The position numbers and the translations under genes are program-made. 35,304 nt of DNA, taken from assembly GCA_903888515.1 (NCBI GenBank), contig CAISTY010000253.1:1-35304 (forward strand), written 5' to 3'. Within the stretch, counting starts at the first letter, position 1, and every line of letters starts with the position of its first letter. The stretch is from Akkermansiaceae bacterium. Lineage in GTDB: Bacteria; Verrucomicrobiota; Verrucomicrobiia; Verrucomicrobiales; Akkermansiaceae. The notes beneath the pieces were generated by a model. That model was not told the origin of the DNA and did no database searches. It saw only the letters and a program-made list of their open reading frames with translations. Positions 1-8,687 of this stretch are shown one piece after another.

Positions 1-3000
1 GGGCTGCCATGCTTTCACCGTGCGGCCCGCGCCATCGAATTCGGTTTCGCTTTCCCGGTTAAGGGGATCGATGGTTTTCCAGACGAGTCCGGTGCTGGAG
101 TAAATGGTTTGAGTGGTGGCGGCAAGGATCGTGGCGAAAGCGTTGGTGACGCTGATCGGGCGCTGTAAGCCGTCCATGACCGTACGGGTTTGCTTGCCCA
201 GGTCATCGGTGGATGTCGTTAGGAGCGCCTCTTTCTGACTTGCAATGGAACCGTATGCGGTGGTGGCAGCCGCGAAGACACTGGGTTCATATTCGGTTTC
301 CGTGCGGATGGGCCGGTAAAGCGCATCGTATGCGGCATAGGTGTGGAGATCGGCTGTGACGGTCGCGGTGCGCAAGGCCGCGTAACGAATGGCAATCGTG
401 GGTTTGAAACCGGAAGAATCAAAGGCGGTGCCGCCCGGATTGCCTTTCAGCGCGCCGCCGCGAGGAAACGTCAGGCCGGTATCGGTGTATCTGAACTCCG
501 TGTGGGTCTTTTCGGTGGAAGCGGCTGCGACTGTCGCGCAACTCGCAATGCTGCCATTGGCCTCGGTTTCAGTCAAACCCGTGAAAACATGGGTGGGCCT
601 CTGGATGGCATCATAAAACGTGCGGGTGACGATGCCACGCGGATCAATCTGATGGGTAACCGAGCCGACAGTGTTATAGATCAGGCGAGTAACGAGATCA
701 TTTCCGGTGACGGTCCCCTTGGTGGCCTCCGAGACCAGCCCCTCCGCATTCCTGCTGGGCAATCCCTGTCCATCCATGTCGCGGATGGTGGCAACCCGGC
801 GGTTGAGGGTGTCATAGTGGTAAATGGTATAGTGTTCTTCCTCGTCAATCTCGGCGGCCTTGTTGCCGTTTTGATCATACCAGATTTTTTTGCTGGTTCC
901 TGCGCTCGGGAAGCTGGTTTCGATCAGGCGGTTGAGCTTGTCGTAAGCGAAGCGCGTCCGGTTGCCACGGGCATCGAGCGTCGAGGTGCGGTTGTTGTTG
1001 AAATCATAGCTGTGCTCGGTGGCGAGCTTTTCGCCGTCCGGATCGACGATTTCACGCCAAAGTCGGCCATGGGTGTCGGGCAGATACGCGTTTTCAAGGT
1101 CGGTCTCCCATGCCTGGCCTGAGACGCTGGCGGTGGCGAGCGTGGTCTTGCCTGTCTGGAAAGCCTTGAACCGCTGGTTGTCGTAATCATAGCGTTCCTG
1201 CGATAGCGAGGCATTGCCTCCCTGAACGTTCTTGGTCTTCCTGCGTCCAAGCCCGTCCACGGTGAACGAGGTGGTCGTTGCAAAGGGATCGTCGGTCCCG
1301 TCCATCACGCGAAACGCACCGTTGTATGAATATGTTTCGCGGCGGTTGAGTGCGTCGATTTTGGCGGTGGGATCGGCCCACTTTGTCATGGTGGTGGAGT
1401 TTTGTGGCAAGCCGGTGGGCATGCCCGCGTAGTTATCCCCGAACTCCCAGGTCGTCACATTGCCGGAAAGATCGGTAGCCCGCCACAACGACAGGCCCGA
1501 CGCCGCATCGAACTGATAGGTTTCAGTGCCGATATGATCGGCGGCTCCGGGTGCTCCACCGTGATGAATCGAGGAGGTCAGGTAATAGACCATCCATTGT
1601 TTGCTGACGGATTTTTCCGTCGAATCCACATCGACGACCTCGGCGAGCATGTCGGTGAAGTCATAAACGGTGAGATGGCCTTCGGCATCCGTCACCGTGG
1701 TGCTTGGTAGGGTGGCGAAGCTGACGCTTTGTCCGAATTGTGTCTGTCCCTGCGGGGAGAATGTCGCGGAGCCGAGTCCGCCGGGAAGGGCCACCGATGT
1801 GACGCGTCGCGACAGGCCGTACATCGTCTTCCATTCCCCATGACCTTCCACGTTGCGGTTTGCCAACTCCTCCTCGACCTGATCCTGGACGGCTTCCGGC
1901 AGTTCATCGAGATCGATTGTGCAGCGGGTGCCATTGACGCTGGAATTCCAGTACTGCTTGGACTGGTCAAACGCGTAATTGAAGGAGTGGGTGTTGCCCC
2001 GCTTGTCCGTGACCGACTTCAGGTTGGTGTGATAGTAATAGGTGAGACGCGTGTTTTGCGGGTCGGAATTGTCTGTTTCCTGCTCCATGGCGCTTTCATA
2101 GGTGTAGCCTGTGGAAGTGCTGTCCGCATAAGAGACGCCGGTCAGTTTCCATGCGCCGCAGGAACCGCCGGGGATGGCGTATTCGGAGTTGCTGAACTGA
2201 TAATTGAAATTGGTCGTGTTGCCCCGGCTGTCGGTGATGGATTCCACGCGCCGCGAATCCGTGCTGCGCTCAATGACTAGAAACTGACCATCCCGGTCGG
2301 GCGAGGTGATTTTGCGCGGGATGAGGGCGACGTCATTCGGGACGCCTGGCTGGGTGTCATAGTCATACAGAAGACGCGCACCGTAGCGGTCGCGCACCTC
2401 GGCAAGCCGCCAATAGGTATGGCGGCGGACTGACGTGCCGCCCTCAACCCGGTCCGAGGAATACATGAACCATGTCTTGCACTTGGTATAGGTCAACGCA
2501 TTGCCATATTTTTTCTGCAACGTGAAGTTCGTGCCATTGCGGGTCAGCGTGTTCAGATAGGTTTTCTTGTCCACCCTGCTTGACGGCCACGGGAAAAAGC
2601 TCTGGAAGTCACGCGTCCCGAAACGCTGGGGACGTCCGGCCTCGTCAACGACATTGACCGCCACAGGGTCATTGGATTCGGCACCGATGTTTTCAACGAC
2701 CTCGATATAGGAACAGAGATTCGATGTCCAGCCGACCCCGAACGGCAGGTCGAAGCGTTCGTGGGGACGGAGACCAGAACGGCTCGTGAAGCCGGTTTCA
2801 TCCACGCTCGCGCTGGCTTGCAGAACCAGATCCGACGAGCCGAGCGGTGTGTAATGGAAGGTGGTGTCATGATGCAAGGCCAGATTGAACGAGTCGATGT
2901 AGGTTTCCTCATTCGGCAGGTCGCTTTCCGCTTCCTGCTGGGGTTTCTCATCGGGGATCGGCCGGCCATTGAGCCCCACCTTCCGGTAGCGCGGCCCCAC

Positions 3001-4989
3001 GGCGTCGCCCCCGCTGTAACTGGTCGCCCATGAATAGCCGTCGAGTGGCACGAGGTAGGCGGTCTTGTCCTGCCAGTAGCTGTCGGGATTTGGATAGTTA
3101 TCCTGTTCGAAGTAGTCATCTTCAGGTATGCCTTCGGGAGAATTCAGCAGACCATCTGGATCACAGAGAAGGAATGGTGACCGGGATTTCACACTTACCG
3201 TTGCCCAATAATCATAGTCAGGTTCTCCATTGCCCTCACCATTGAGGTAGTTAGGGTCAGTACCGACGTGCTGAAGGCTTATTCTGTGGAAAGTTGTCGG
3301 ACTAAGGACGATCCTGGTTGGTGCGGAAAGCTCTCCGAAGGTTTGAGCAACAACTTGTTTGTCTCCAATAAGAAGACGCCAGCGCTCCGAATTACTACCG
3401 GAAGGATCGCCCACTTGGGCCACCACCGCCGGCGCATCCTCACCGTTCGCCTTGAGCACGACTCCCAAATCGCCAATCGGAGCGAACGACCCCAGGTTCT
3501 CGTCGCCGTAGAATGCGCGCCAGTCCAGCGGCTTGTCCATGCCGTCTGTTGGATTGGACCCATAGTCGGCTTCGTCCTTGTCGCTGATGCCGTCGCCATC
3601 GGTGTCCGGATTGTTAGGATCGGTGCCGTTGAGATACTCTTCCCAATTGGTGAGCCCGTCATTATCGTAATCCGCATTCTTGGCCGGAAGGCTTGCGTTG
3701 TTAGGATCCACATAACCCGCTTTGAAATACTTGGCCTCCCAATAATCGTCGAACAAATCGCCGTCACTATCGAAATTGTTCTTCTGGGTGACTCCGAAAA
3801 CCTTCAGGACTCCGTTGAAAGTCGCCTGCCCCGCCGCTTCTTCCAAGTTGGTGAGCCCGTCGCGGTCGTCATCATTGTTCGTGTCATTGTGGCAGGGGTC
3901 TGTCCCGTTCGCAAGCTCGCTGCGATCCGTGTCACCATCTCCGTCCGTGTCCCTGGTGGTGATAGCCGTCACCTGGGCGCTGGTCAGATGGCTTGCGATC
4001 CCAAGCCGGTCAACCGATATCCCGACCGGTGAGACGGAAACGCTTCCGCCGGAGGTCTTCGTCGCGCCAATAAGGATGTAGCCGTAATTCGCATCGGATG
4101 GCCCGGAAAATAGAGCCGACCAACCGATGGAGAATGGCCCGATAAGACCGAGTTTAACCCCATTGATGGCACACCAGCGGTCGTCGCCATGATAAATCCC
4201 ATTGCTGTTGAACGAAAAATCGTTCCACTCGGACAGATCAACATCGGACGGCACCAGCCATTCACCATGGAGTCCGCCGCTTCCGTGAAGCCGCAGGATC
4301 AATCCGCTCACCGACGGGTTCTGGATGGAACTCCCATTGACGAGTGATATTTGCAGCGTAGGGGGAACGTTAATCGGCACGTTGCTAGAACTGGTGAACA
4401 CGCTGAACAGCGGGATGACCGCGTTTTGCTGGGGAGAGGCCGCAAACATTGCGGTAAAGGAGACATTCCAATCCTTGTAACTTTCCCATATGTTGTCCGG
4501 ATGGATCTCCAGATAAAGCGAACCGTCGCCGACCGAGGCTGATTTTCCCAACATCCCGCTGTTCTGGTTCCAAACAGAACTCCCTTGCGCCAACGGCATG
4601 GCGGTTGCAACGCGGGTGTTATTGCGGCTGGTGAAGCGCTTGGTCGTGTCATTGAACGACTCAAAGTCCCAAAATGCCTTGAGCTTTGAAACGATTGTGG
4701 TGGGCATGAACAGCCAGTCCGGATCGACTGTGAACTGATTTACCGTTGGATCCGTTTGCGCATCCACTTCGGCCTTGTCGGTTAGCCCATCGCCATCGGT
4801 GTCGGGGTTGTTCGGATCGGTTCCGCGTGTAGCCTCATCGGCATCGGTCAGTCCATCCATATCGGAATCGACAATGATCGTGACGGTAGCGTCCGCGGTC
4901 GCGGTGCCGGTGCTGCCCCTGATGGTTGCGGTGTCGGCAAAGAGCGGTTGAATGAGGGCAAGCAGAAAAAGTAAGTGTAATCTCGACAT
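1..4989 (-). CDS. Large secreted RHS/YD-repeat protein, partial (C-terminus beyond the left edge)
   Basis: An open frame of 1663 codons runs from an ATG at 4989 to the window edge without a stop. The first about 18 residues (MSRLHLLFLLALIQPLFA) are a signal peptide. Next come Asp-rich calcium-binding thrombospondin type 3 motifs (DTDGDGLTDKAE-like, around residues 40-70 and 330-480) flanking a LamG/concanavalin-like segment (about 75-320). An RHS N-terminal region of DUF6531 type begins near 695, and YD repeats follow from about 870 to the edge (YDYDNQRF, YDKLNRLIET, YDTLNRRVAT, YDALYRPIRT). RHS proteins form a shell around a variable C-terminal domain, often a toxin; that part is not visible here, so toxin activity is only a possibility. 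The gene starts 8 bp after the LamG gene with no clear ribosome binding site, suggesting translational coupling. The protein is probably exported or cell-surface. Confidence 0.9.
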   Translation of the reverse strand, partial: MSRLHLLFLLALIQPLFADTATIRGSTGTATADATVTIIVDSDMDGLTDADEATRGTDPNNPDTDGDGLTDKAEVDAQTDPTVNQFTVDPDWLFMPTTIVSKLKAFWDFESFNDTTKRFTSRNNTRVATAMPLAQGSSVWNQNSGMLGKSASVGDGSLYLEIHPDNIWESYKDWNVSFTAMFAASPQQNAVIPLFSVFTSSSNVPINVPPTLQISLVNGSSIQNPSVSGLILRLHGSGGLHGEWLVPSDVDLSEWNDFSFNSNGIYHGDDRWCAINGVKLGLIGPFSIGWSALFSGPSDANYGYILIGATKTSGGSVSVSPVGISVDRLGIASHLTSAQVTAITTRDTDGDGDTDRSELANGTDPCHNDTNNDDDRDGLTNLEEAAGQATFNGVLKVFGVTQKNNFDSDGDLFDDYWEAKYFKAGYVDPNNASLPAKNADYDNDGLTNWEEYLNGTDPNNPDTDGDGISDKDEADYGSNPTDGMDKPLDWRAFYGDENLGSFAPIGDLGVVLKANGEDAPAVVAQVGDPSGSNSERWRLLIGDKQVVAQTFGELSAPTRIVLSPTTFHRISLQHVGTDPNYLNGEGNGEPDYDYWATVSVKSRSPFLLCDPDGLLNSPEGIPEDDYFEQDNYPNPDSYWQDKTAYLVPLDGYSWATSYSGGDAVGPRYRKVGLNGRPIPDEKPQQEAESDLPNEETYIDSFNLALHHDTTFHYTPLGSSDLVLQASASVDETGFTSRSGLRPHERFDLPFGVGWTSNLCSYIEVVENIGAESNDPVAVNVVDEAGRPQRFGTRDFQSFFPWPSSRVDKKTYLNTLTRNGTNFTLQKKYGNALTYTKCKTWFMYSSDRVEGGTSVRRHTYWRLAEVRDRYGARLLYDYDTQPGVPNDVALIPRKITSPDRDGQFLVIERSTDSRRVESITDSRGNTTNFNYQFSNSEYAIPGGSCGAWKLTGVSYADSTSTGYTYESAMEQETDNSDPQNTRLTYYYHTNLKSVTDKRGNTHSFNYAFDQSKQYWNSSVNGTRCTIDLDELPEAVQDQVEEELANRNVEGHGEWKTMYGLSRRVTSVALPGGLGSATFSPQGQTQFGQSVSFATLPSTTVTDAEGHLTVYDFTDMLAEVVDVDSTEKSVSKQWMVYYLTSSIHHGGAPGAADHIGTETYQFDAASGLSLWRATDLSGNVTTWEFGDNYAGMPTGLPQNSTTMTKWADPTAKIDALNRRETYSYNGAFRVMDGTDDPFATTTSFTVDGLGRRKTKNVQGGNASLSQERYDYDNQRFKAFQTGKTTLATASVSGQAWETDLENAYLPDTHGRLWREIVDPDGEKLATEHSYDFNNNRTSTLDARGNRTRFAYDKLNRLIETSFPSAGTSKKIWYDQNGNKAAEIDEEEHYTIYHYDTLNRRVATIRDMDGQGLPSRNAEGLVSEATKGTVTGNDLVTRLIYNTVGSVTHQIDPRGIVTRTFYDAIQRPTHVFTGLTETEANGSIASCATVAAASTEKTHTEFRYTDTGLTFPRGGALKGNPGGTAFDSSGFKPTIAIRYAALRTATVTADLHTYAAYDALYRPIRTETEYEPSVFAAATTAYGSIASQKEALLTTSTDDLGKQTRTVMDGLQRPISVTNAFATILAATTQTIYSSTGLVWKTIDPLNRESETEFDGAGRTVKAWQP

Positions 4990-4997
4990 GAGCGGAA

Positions 4998-6680
4998 TCA
5001 GTTGGCTTTGAAGTGAACGGCGACCTTTCCTTCGGAATCGGTCTTGAGGGTCAGGGTGGTGGCGAGAACGCCAGCGTCGAGCGTTTCCAGCGAACCGCTC
5101 AGTTCGAGTTGGCTAAGTGTTACCGGTGCGCCCACCAGGGGGGTGGTACCGTTAGTGACGAGGAAAACCAAAGGCGCGCTGGTCCGGTGGCCGTTATAGA
5201 CCCACTGTCCCGAACCGGAAAAGAGGGTGATGACCGGCGTCTGACCGTTGTAATAGTCGTTAGGGTCGGTGCCCCCATCATATTCCTGGCGGTTCGTGAG
5301 TCCATCCCCGTCGAGGTCGTCGTCCGCGCCGTTGAGCGTGGTGAGGTTTTCGAACAGGGACAGCTCGTAGTCATCGGGCAAGCCGTCATGATCCAGATCA
5401 TTCGCTTGGAAGAATTCGCCGAGGAATCTGGCGTCAAGCATTGCGGAGTAGATGCGGACTTCATCTAGCAATCCGGTGTATGCGTCGGCGGAAGTGTACG
5501 ATGAGACCGACTGGTGTCGTTGACCGAGGGCTACCGCGCCGACAGACAGCACCCCAAGTGAAACGCTCTGAGAGGTTCCAAGTGGAGTCCCATCCAATTG
5601 GAGCGCCACCTGCCCCGCCGCCACGCTGCGGGTCACGGTCAATTGGTGCCAGCGGCCATCGGCCAGGCTCCGTCCGAAGGTCCAAGTCACCGACTGGCCG
5701 GCACCGGTGTGGAAGCGGATGGTGCCGCCATTTTCGAGACTGATTGCCAACTCGGGCGATTGCGTCGTCCCGGCGCTGCTGAGCAGGGTTTGGCTGGTGG
5801 AGGTGCTGGATGTCTTGAACCACAGGCTGATGGTTAGATCAGTCGCGCCGTTGAGAATATCCGCCGGAAGTTCCACGGCGTCGGTGCCGCCATGGAATTC
5901 CAGCGCACCTCCCTCGATCCCGCCGTTCGGTAGCCATGATGCCGATGCAACCAGCATTCCGTTCCGGGCTTGGCCGCTGCCGTCCTTTGCCACCTGTCCC
6001 GTGGTTTCATTCAGCCGCAAGCGGAGTTTCTGATCAACAGAGAGTAGGTCGCTGTAACCGTCACCATCGGAGTCGGTCTGATAGCCGCTGAGGCCAAGCT
6101 GATACTCCTGCAGATTCAAGACGCCGTCACCGTCAAAATCGTACTCCGGTCTGATGTCTTGCAAGGTCATGGAGGCTGGGTCGGGACTCTGCGCGATAAG
6201 CATCATTTCCCACTGGTCTGGAAGCCCGTCGCTATCGGTATCCTCCTGGCCGTCTGGAAGACCGCTTCCGGTAGAACTGAATTTCAGAGGGTCCGTGCCG
6301 TATAGATTGAGTTCCTTCCAGTTACTAATGCCGTCACCATCGAAATCCGCGTTTTTCGGGTCAATGGTGGGATTGTCGATCTTGATGAGTCTCATGAACA
6401 GGCGCGGATAGGGCATGCCCTCGCCGTCTAACGGTGTCATGTCGAGCGGATCATGCTCGGGTCCCTGATCAATCTCAGGCAGATAGAACCAATCGATCAG
6501 ATTGGTGGAATACTGCGGGAAATACGTTCGGTTCTCCTCGCCCCGCCAGTCGAACCGGTAGCTGTTATACCCGAGGGGGACAAAGGTGGTCTCGGGCAGG
6601 GATGTCTGGCCGTGACTGCACAGGGCCAGAGTAATGCCCAAGAAGGAACCGCCAAACAGGCCTTGCGGACTGAATTTCAT
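4998..6680 (-). CDS. Secreted LamG-domain protein with thrombospondin type 3 repeats
   Basis: The product has 560 residues. An N-terminal hydrophobic segment (GGSFLGITLALCSHGQ) reads as a signal peptide. Calcium-binding type 3 repeats follow (NADFDGDGISNW, DTDSDGLPDQWE, YDFDGDGVLNLQEY, about residues 110-205). A LamG/concanavalin A-like jelly roll spans about 210-425 (ELPADILNGATDLTISLWFK; DGRWHQLTVTR; GLLDEVRIY). A second TSP3 pair lies at about 430-470, and the C-terminal about 80 residues look like a beta-sandwich of Ig/Big type. The start is well supported by a strong GGAGG ribosome binding site just upstream, and it overlaps the preceding stop as ATGA. It shares its architecture with the N-terminal part of the downstream RHS protein, which suggests the two act together at the cell surface. 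Ligand unknown. Confidence 0.85.
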   Translation of the reverse strand: MKFSPQGLFGGSFLGITLALCSHGQTSLPETTFVPLGYNSYRFDWRGEENRTYFPQYSTNLIDWFYLPEIDQGPEHDPLDMTPLDGEGMPYPRLFMRLIKIDNPTIDPKNADFDGDGISNWKELNLYGTDPLKFSSTGSGLPDGQEDTDSDGLPDQWEMMLIAQSPDPASMTLQDIRPEYDFDGDGVLNLQEYQLGLSGYQTDSDGDGYSDLLSVDQKLRLRLNETTGQVAKDGSGQARNGMLVASASWLPNGGIEGGALEFHGGTDAVELPADILNGATDLTISLWFKTSSTSTSQTLLSSAGTTQSPELAISLENGGTIRFHTGAGQSVTWTFGRSLADGRWHQLTVTRSVAAGQVALQLDGTPLGTSQSVSLGVLSVGAVALGQRHQSVSSYTSADAYTGLLDEVRIYSAMLDARFLGEFFQANDLDHDGLPDDYELSLFENLTTLNGADDDLDGDGLTNRQEYDGGTDPNDYYNGQTPVITLFSGSGQWVYNGHRTSAPLVFLVTNGTTPLVGAPVTLSQLELSGSLETLDAGVLATTLTLKTDSEGKVAVHFKAN

Positions 6681-7612
6681 GGTTTCTCCTCCTGTGAATT
6701 GTTTTCAGGCCGACGGCCCCGCCAATAGTTGAGGGTTAAATTTTTCGGTTTCGGCGGGTGTGCCAGCAGGTATGCCTTGCGCTCATCGTGTGCCTTGATC
6801 CTCGCTTGGTAGGCCAACTCCATGCGGCCGCCTTCTATCTGATAAAGCTCATGGAGCCCCATGATGAACTCCACTGCCTTGGCGTCGGAATCATCACCGT
6901 CCATGACCACAAACGCTGGTCCGGCAGTCGCAAGCTCAGGCAACTCCGGGATGTCGGGGGCTTGGTAGGGCACTCCAAAATGCTCACTTCGCAGGCGCTC
7001 TCGATTGGTATCGTAGCCCATAACGAACATCATCAGCTCGTATTTCCGCACCGTGCCATCAGATTGGGCAACCTGATAAGACGAAAAACAAGTGAAGTGG
7101 CTGAAGTCCACATTCGACCACGCGGAGTATTGCCTCCTGCCACTTTCACCCGTTTGCGCATTTCCATAAAAACTCCACTTGAGCAGGGTGCGCTTGCGGT
7201 CGTAAACCGTCGCCGAAAGCGATGCGAATTGAGGAAACACATACTTGACGGCAAGTTCCCTAAAGCGGGCCAGCGCGGCGGGGTCCGGTTCGCGTGCTTC
7301 CGGTACAACCAATTCAGGCAGATGGGGATTTTCCACAAGATTTACCGTCGCTGTGACGGTGCCCCTGATTGGGGGCAACTCGGGCATTTCCGGTGCTTCC
7401 ACCACATCGAAGCGCCGGATCACAGTGTTTTTCACCTGGAAGACCGGCAATTCCGGCTTCGGTGCCGGGGGTGACGGCGTCCCATCGGGAATCCGTCCGA
7501 TGATCCCGGTTTGCGCTGCGGCAGGCGCGGCATCATTGGAACCGGTGGTTTCCTGCCCTTGCAGGTTCAATACCAGTCCACACAGCACGAGAAAGACCTT
7601 CGGACGTTTCAT
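6677..7612 (-). CDS. Exported protein of unknown function, first gene of the RHS operon
   Basis: The product has 311 residues and I do not recognise the family. A short signal peptide (MKRPKVFLVLCGLVLNLQGQ) precedes a Pro/Ala-rich linker (about 25-110, with several PELP motifs). A more compact, presumably globular domain covers about 110-290, with alternating aromatic and polar stretches (FSHFTCFSSYQVAQSDGTVR). The end is charged (RGRRPENNSQEEKP). The stop overlaps the LamG gene start by 4 nt (ATGA), and the LamG gene is followed at 8 bp by the RHS gene, so the three form one transcription unit. From the context it may be an accessory or export partner of the RHS protein, but the sequence does not prove a role. 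Confidence 0.75.
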   Translation of the reverse strand: MKRPKVFLVLCGLVLNLQGQETTGSNDAAPAAAQTGIIGRIPDGTPSPPAPKPELPVFQVKNTVIRRFDVVEAPEMPELPPIRGTVTATVNLVENPHLPELVVPEAREPDPAALARFRELAVKYVFPQFASLSATVYDRKRTLLKWSFYGNAQTGESGRRQYSAWSNVDFSHFTCFSSYQVAQSDGTVRKYELMMFVMGYDTNRERLRSEHFGVPYQAPDIPELPELATAGPAFVVMDGDDSDAKAVEFIMGLHELYQIEGGRMELAYQARIKAHDERKAYLLAHPPKPKNLTLNYWRGRRPENNSQEEKP

Positions 7613-7677
7613 GACGGCTTTGCTTAGAAATCCGCCGGTGACTTGTCGAGTCCCATACCGAAAAAAATGCGCGGAAC

Positions 7678-7995
7678 CTATCGTTTCTTGGATTCCGCGC
7701 GGACCATCCGGGCGATGCGTGCCAGATCCTGCTCGCCGACGTCCGCCATGGACTTGACGGTCTTCTTGAGCTTGAGGGAAGCGAAAGCGAGGATTTCATC
7801 ATCTGTCCAGCCAAGCGCCTTCTTGCCGATGCCATAGATGGTCTTGTAATGCTGCTTGCGCCACAGTTCATTGTCCTTGCGCCGGATTTTGGGAAAATTG
7901 CGAGCTTTGGCCTCACGCAGAAACTGGACGGCGTCCTCGTACCGTTCACCTGGAAGCTCCCGATAGGTCGAGATCTCGAATGTGTTATTGAACAT
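7678..7995 (-). CDS. Small protein resembling the C-terminal part of a phage regulatory protein
   Basis: The frame has 105 residues from an ATG at 7995. The N-terminal stretch FEISTYRELPGERYEDAVQFL resembles the recurring (F-x-V-x-S-Y-x-x-L-P-x-x-x-x-x-x-A-x-x-F-L) motif at the C-terminus of phage antirepressor/ORF6C-type proteins. The rest (about 35-105) is Lys/Arg-rich and helical (KTIYGIGKKALGWTDDEI, KSMADVGEQDLARIARMV), reminiscent of phage GemA/DUF1018-type regulators. Both similarities are by eye and weak. The start lies inside the 3' end of the truncated parE and overlaps it by 11 nt. This may be a fragment that acquired a start codon at a recombination junction, not a complete gene. 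64 bp separate it from the next operon. Confidence 0.5.
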   Translation of the reverse strand: MFNNTFEISTYRELPGERYEDAVQFLREAKARNFPKIRRKDNELWRKQHYKTIYGIGKKALGWTDDEILAFASLKLKKTVKSMADVGEQDLARIARMVRAESKKR

Positions 7996-8176
7996 CGGGC
8001 ACCCGAAATCGACGGCGACGCCCGAGGCTTGGCAACTCTGCGATCCGTTGAATGGTTTCATGCACGGCAAGCAGATAACCTTCCGCGACATCGACATCTG
8101 CATTTTCGAGATACCAACGGTATTGCAGAGTCATGTCCTGCTCCGCCCTCAGGGCAATGGAGACTTCCATGCTCAT
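7985..8176 (-). pseudogene. parE: ParE/RelE-family toxin, truncated at the C-terminus
   Basis: The 63-residue frame starts with the hallmarks of a ParE-type toxin: an N-terminal helical pair (ALRAEQDMTLQYRWYLEN, EGYLLAVHETIQRIAELP) and the turn SLGRRRRFRVPDVQ. ParE toxins are normally about 90-100 residues, and the final beta strands (typically LRSW..V..F....IFYR) are missing. After the stop at 7985-7987 no frame gives a convincing ParE tail; instead the sequence enters the phage-like frame that starts at 7995. The start overlaps the parD stop by 4 nt, as in intact parDE operons. The missing strands contribute to the toxin fold, so activity is doubtful. Confidence 0.65.
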
Positions 8177-8409
8177 GTCAATGAGCGGGCGTTATGACGG
8201 ATGCGATCCATCACACTGGCATCATAGGGTTGGTGAGGGGATGCGACGCCTTCCAGAATCGCGGCCTCGAGGGCGGGAGACTCATCGAACTCCTGCCGTT
8301 CAAGCACGCGCAAAGCTTCGCGGACCACATCGGCTTCATCGGTATAACGACCGGTGTGGACGAGACGATCCACAAGCTGGTTCAGCGCGGGAGGAAGGGT
8401 GACGGTCAT
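8173..8409 (-). CDS. parD: ParD-family antitoxin
   Basis: The product has 78 residues starting at ATG 8409 (MTVTLPPALNQLVDRLV). It has an N-terminal ribbon-helix-helix pattern (beta strand TVTLPP, then helices over LNQLVDRLVHTGRYTDEADVVREALRVLE), which in the family dimerises and binds the operator. The acidic C-terminal tail normally wraps the ParE toxin. The stop overlaps parE by 4 nt. I chose the start over longer in-frame upstream starts because they run through the promoter and the tRNA region. The -10 box lies only 6 nt upstream of this ATG, so the message is probably leaderless and the antitoxin probably autoregulates there. Confidence 0.85.
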   Translation of the reverse strand: MTVTLPPALNQLVDRLVHTGRYTDEADVVREALRVLERQEFDESPALEAAILEGVASPHQPYDASVMDRIRHNARSLT

Positions 8410-8415
8410 GGGCGA

Positions 8416-8443
8416 ATTATAGTCCGCAGTCGCGTTCTGTCCA
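8416..8443 (-). promoter_or_regulatory. parDE promoter, leaderless
   Basis: On the minus strand a -35 box TGGACA (8438-8443) and a perfect -10 box TATAAT (8416-8421) are separated by 16 nt. The -10 box ends 6 nt before the parD ATG, which puts the predicted transcription start at or next to the start codon. Confidence 0.65.
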
Positions 8444-8544
8444 GATCGGGATTGTGCTGCGCATCTTAATGTTCCTTCGTCGGCCCATAGGTTCAAACGT
8501 CTTGCTGGGCTCGCGAGTTCCCACCATCCCGGCCCGGAAACCAA

Positions 8545-8569
8545 AAAAACTCCCGCAAAGGGAGTTTTT
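8545..8569. terminator. Bidirectional Rho-independent terminator downstream of tRNA-Ser
   Basis: A perfect 10-bp stem (AAAAACTCCC, 8545-8554, with its complement at 8560-8569) has a 5-nt loop and poly-A/poly-T flanks, so it can terminate in both directions. It follows the 3' end of the tRNA-Ser gene on the minus strand by 7 nt, before parDE. Confidence 0.85.
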
Positions 8570-8576
8570 GGGGGGG

Positions 8577-8663
8577 CGGAACGGGAGGGATTCGAACCCT
8601 CGGTAGCCTTCCGACTACGCTCCCTTAGCAAGGGAGTGCTTTCGACCACTCAGCCACCGTTCC
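8577..8663 (-). tRNA. tRNA-Ser, anticodon GCT
   Basis: 87 nt on the minus strand fold as a class II tRNA. The acceptor stem is GGAACGG (8657-8663) with CCGTTCC (8578-8584), and the discriminator base is G. The anticodon arm CTCCC-TTGCTAA-GGGAG gives anticodon GCT (serine AGC/AGU codons). A long variable arm (CGTAGTCGGAAGGCTACG region) and the T loop GGTTCGAATCC follow. The CCA end is not encoded. Confidence 0.95.
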
Positions 8664-8687
8664 TGGATGCGGGTCACGGGGTTTCAA

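Noticed and set aside
343..1122. Long plus-strand open frame opposite the RHS gene
   Set aside because: It is antisense to the continuous RHS frame with clear YD repeats; its own translation has no recognisable domain.
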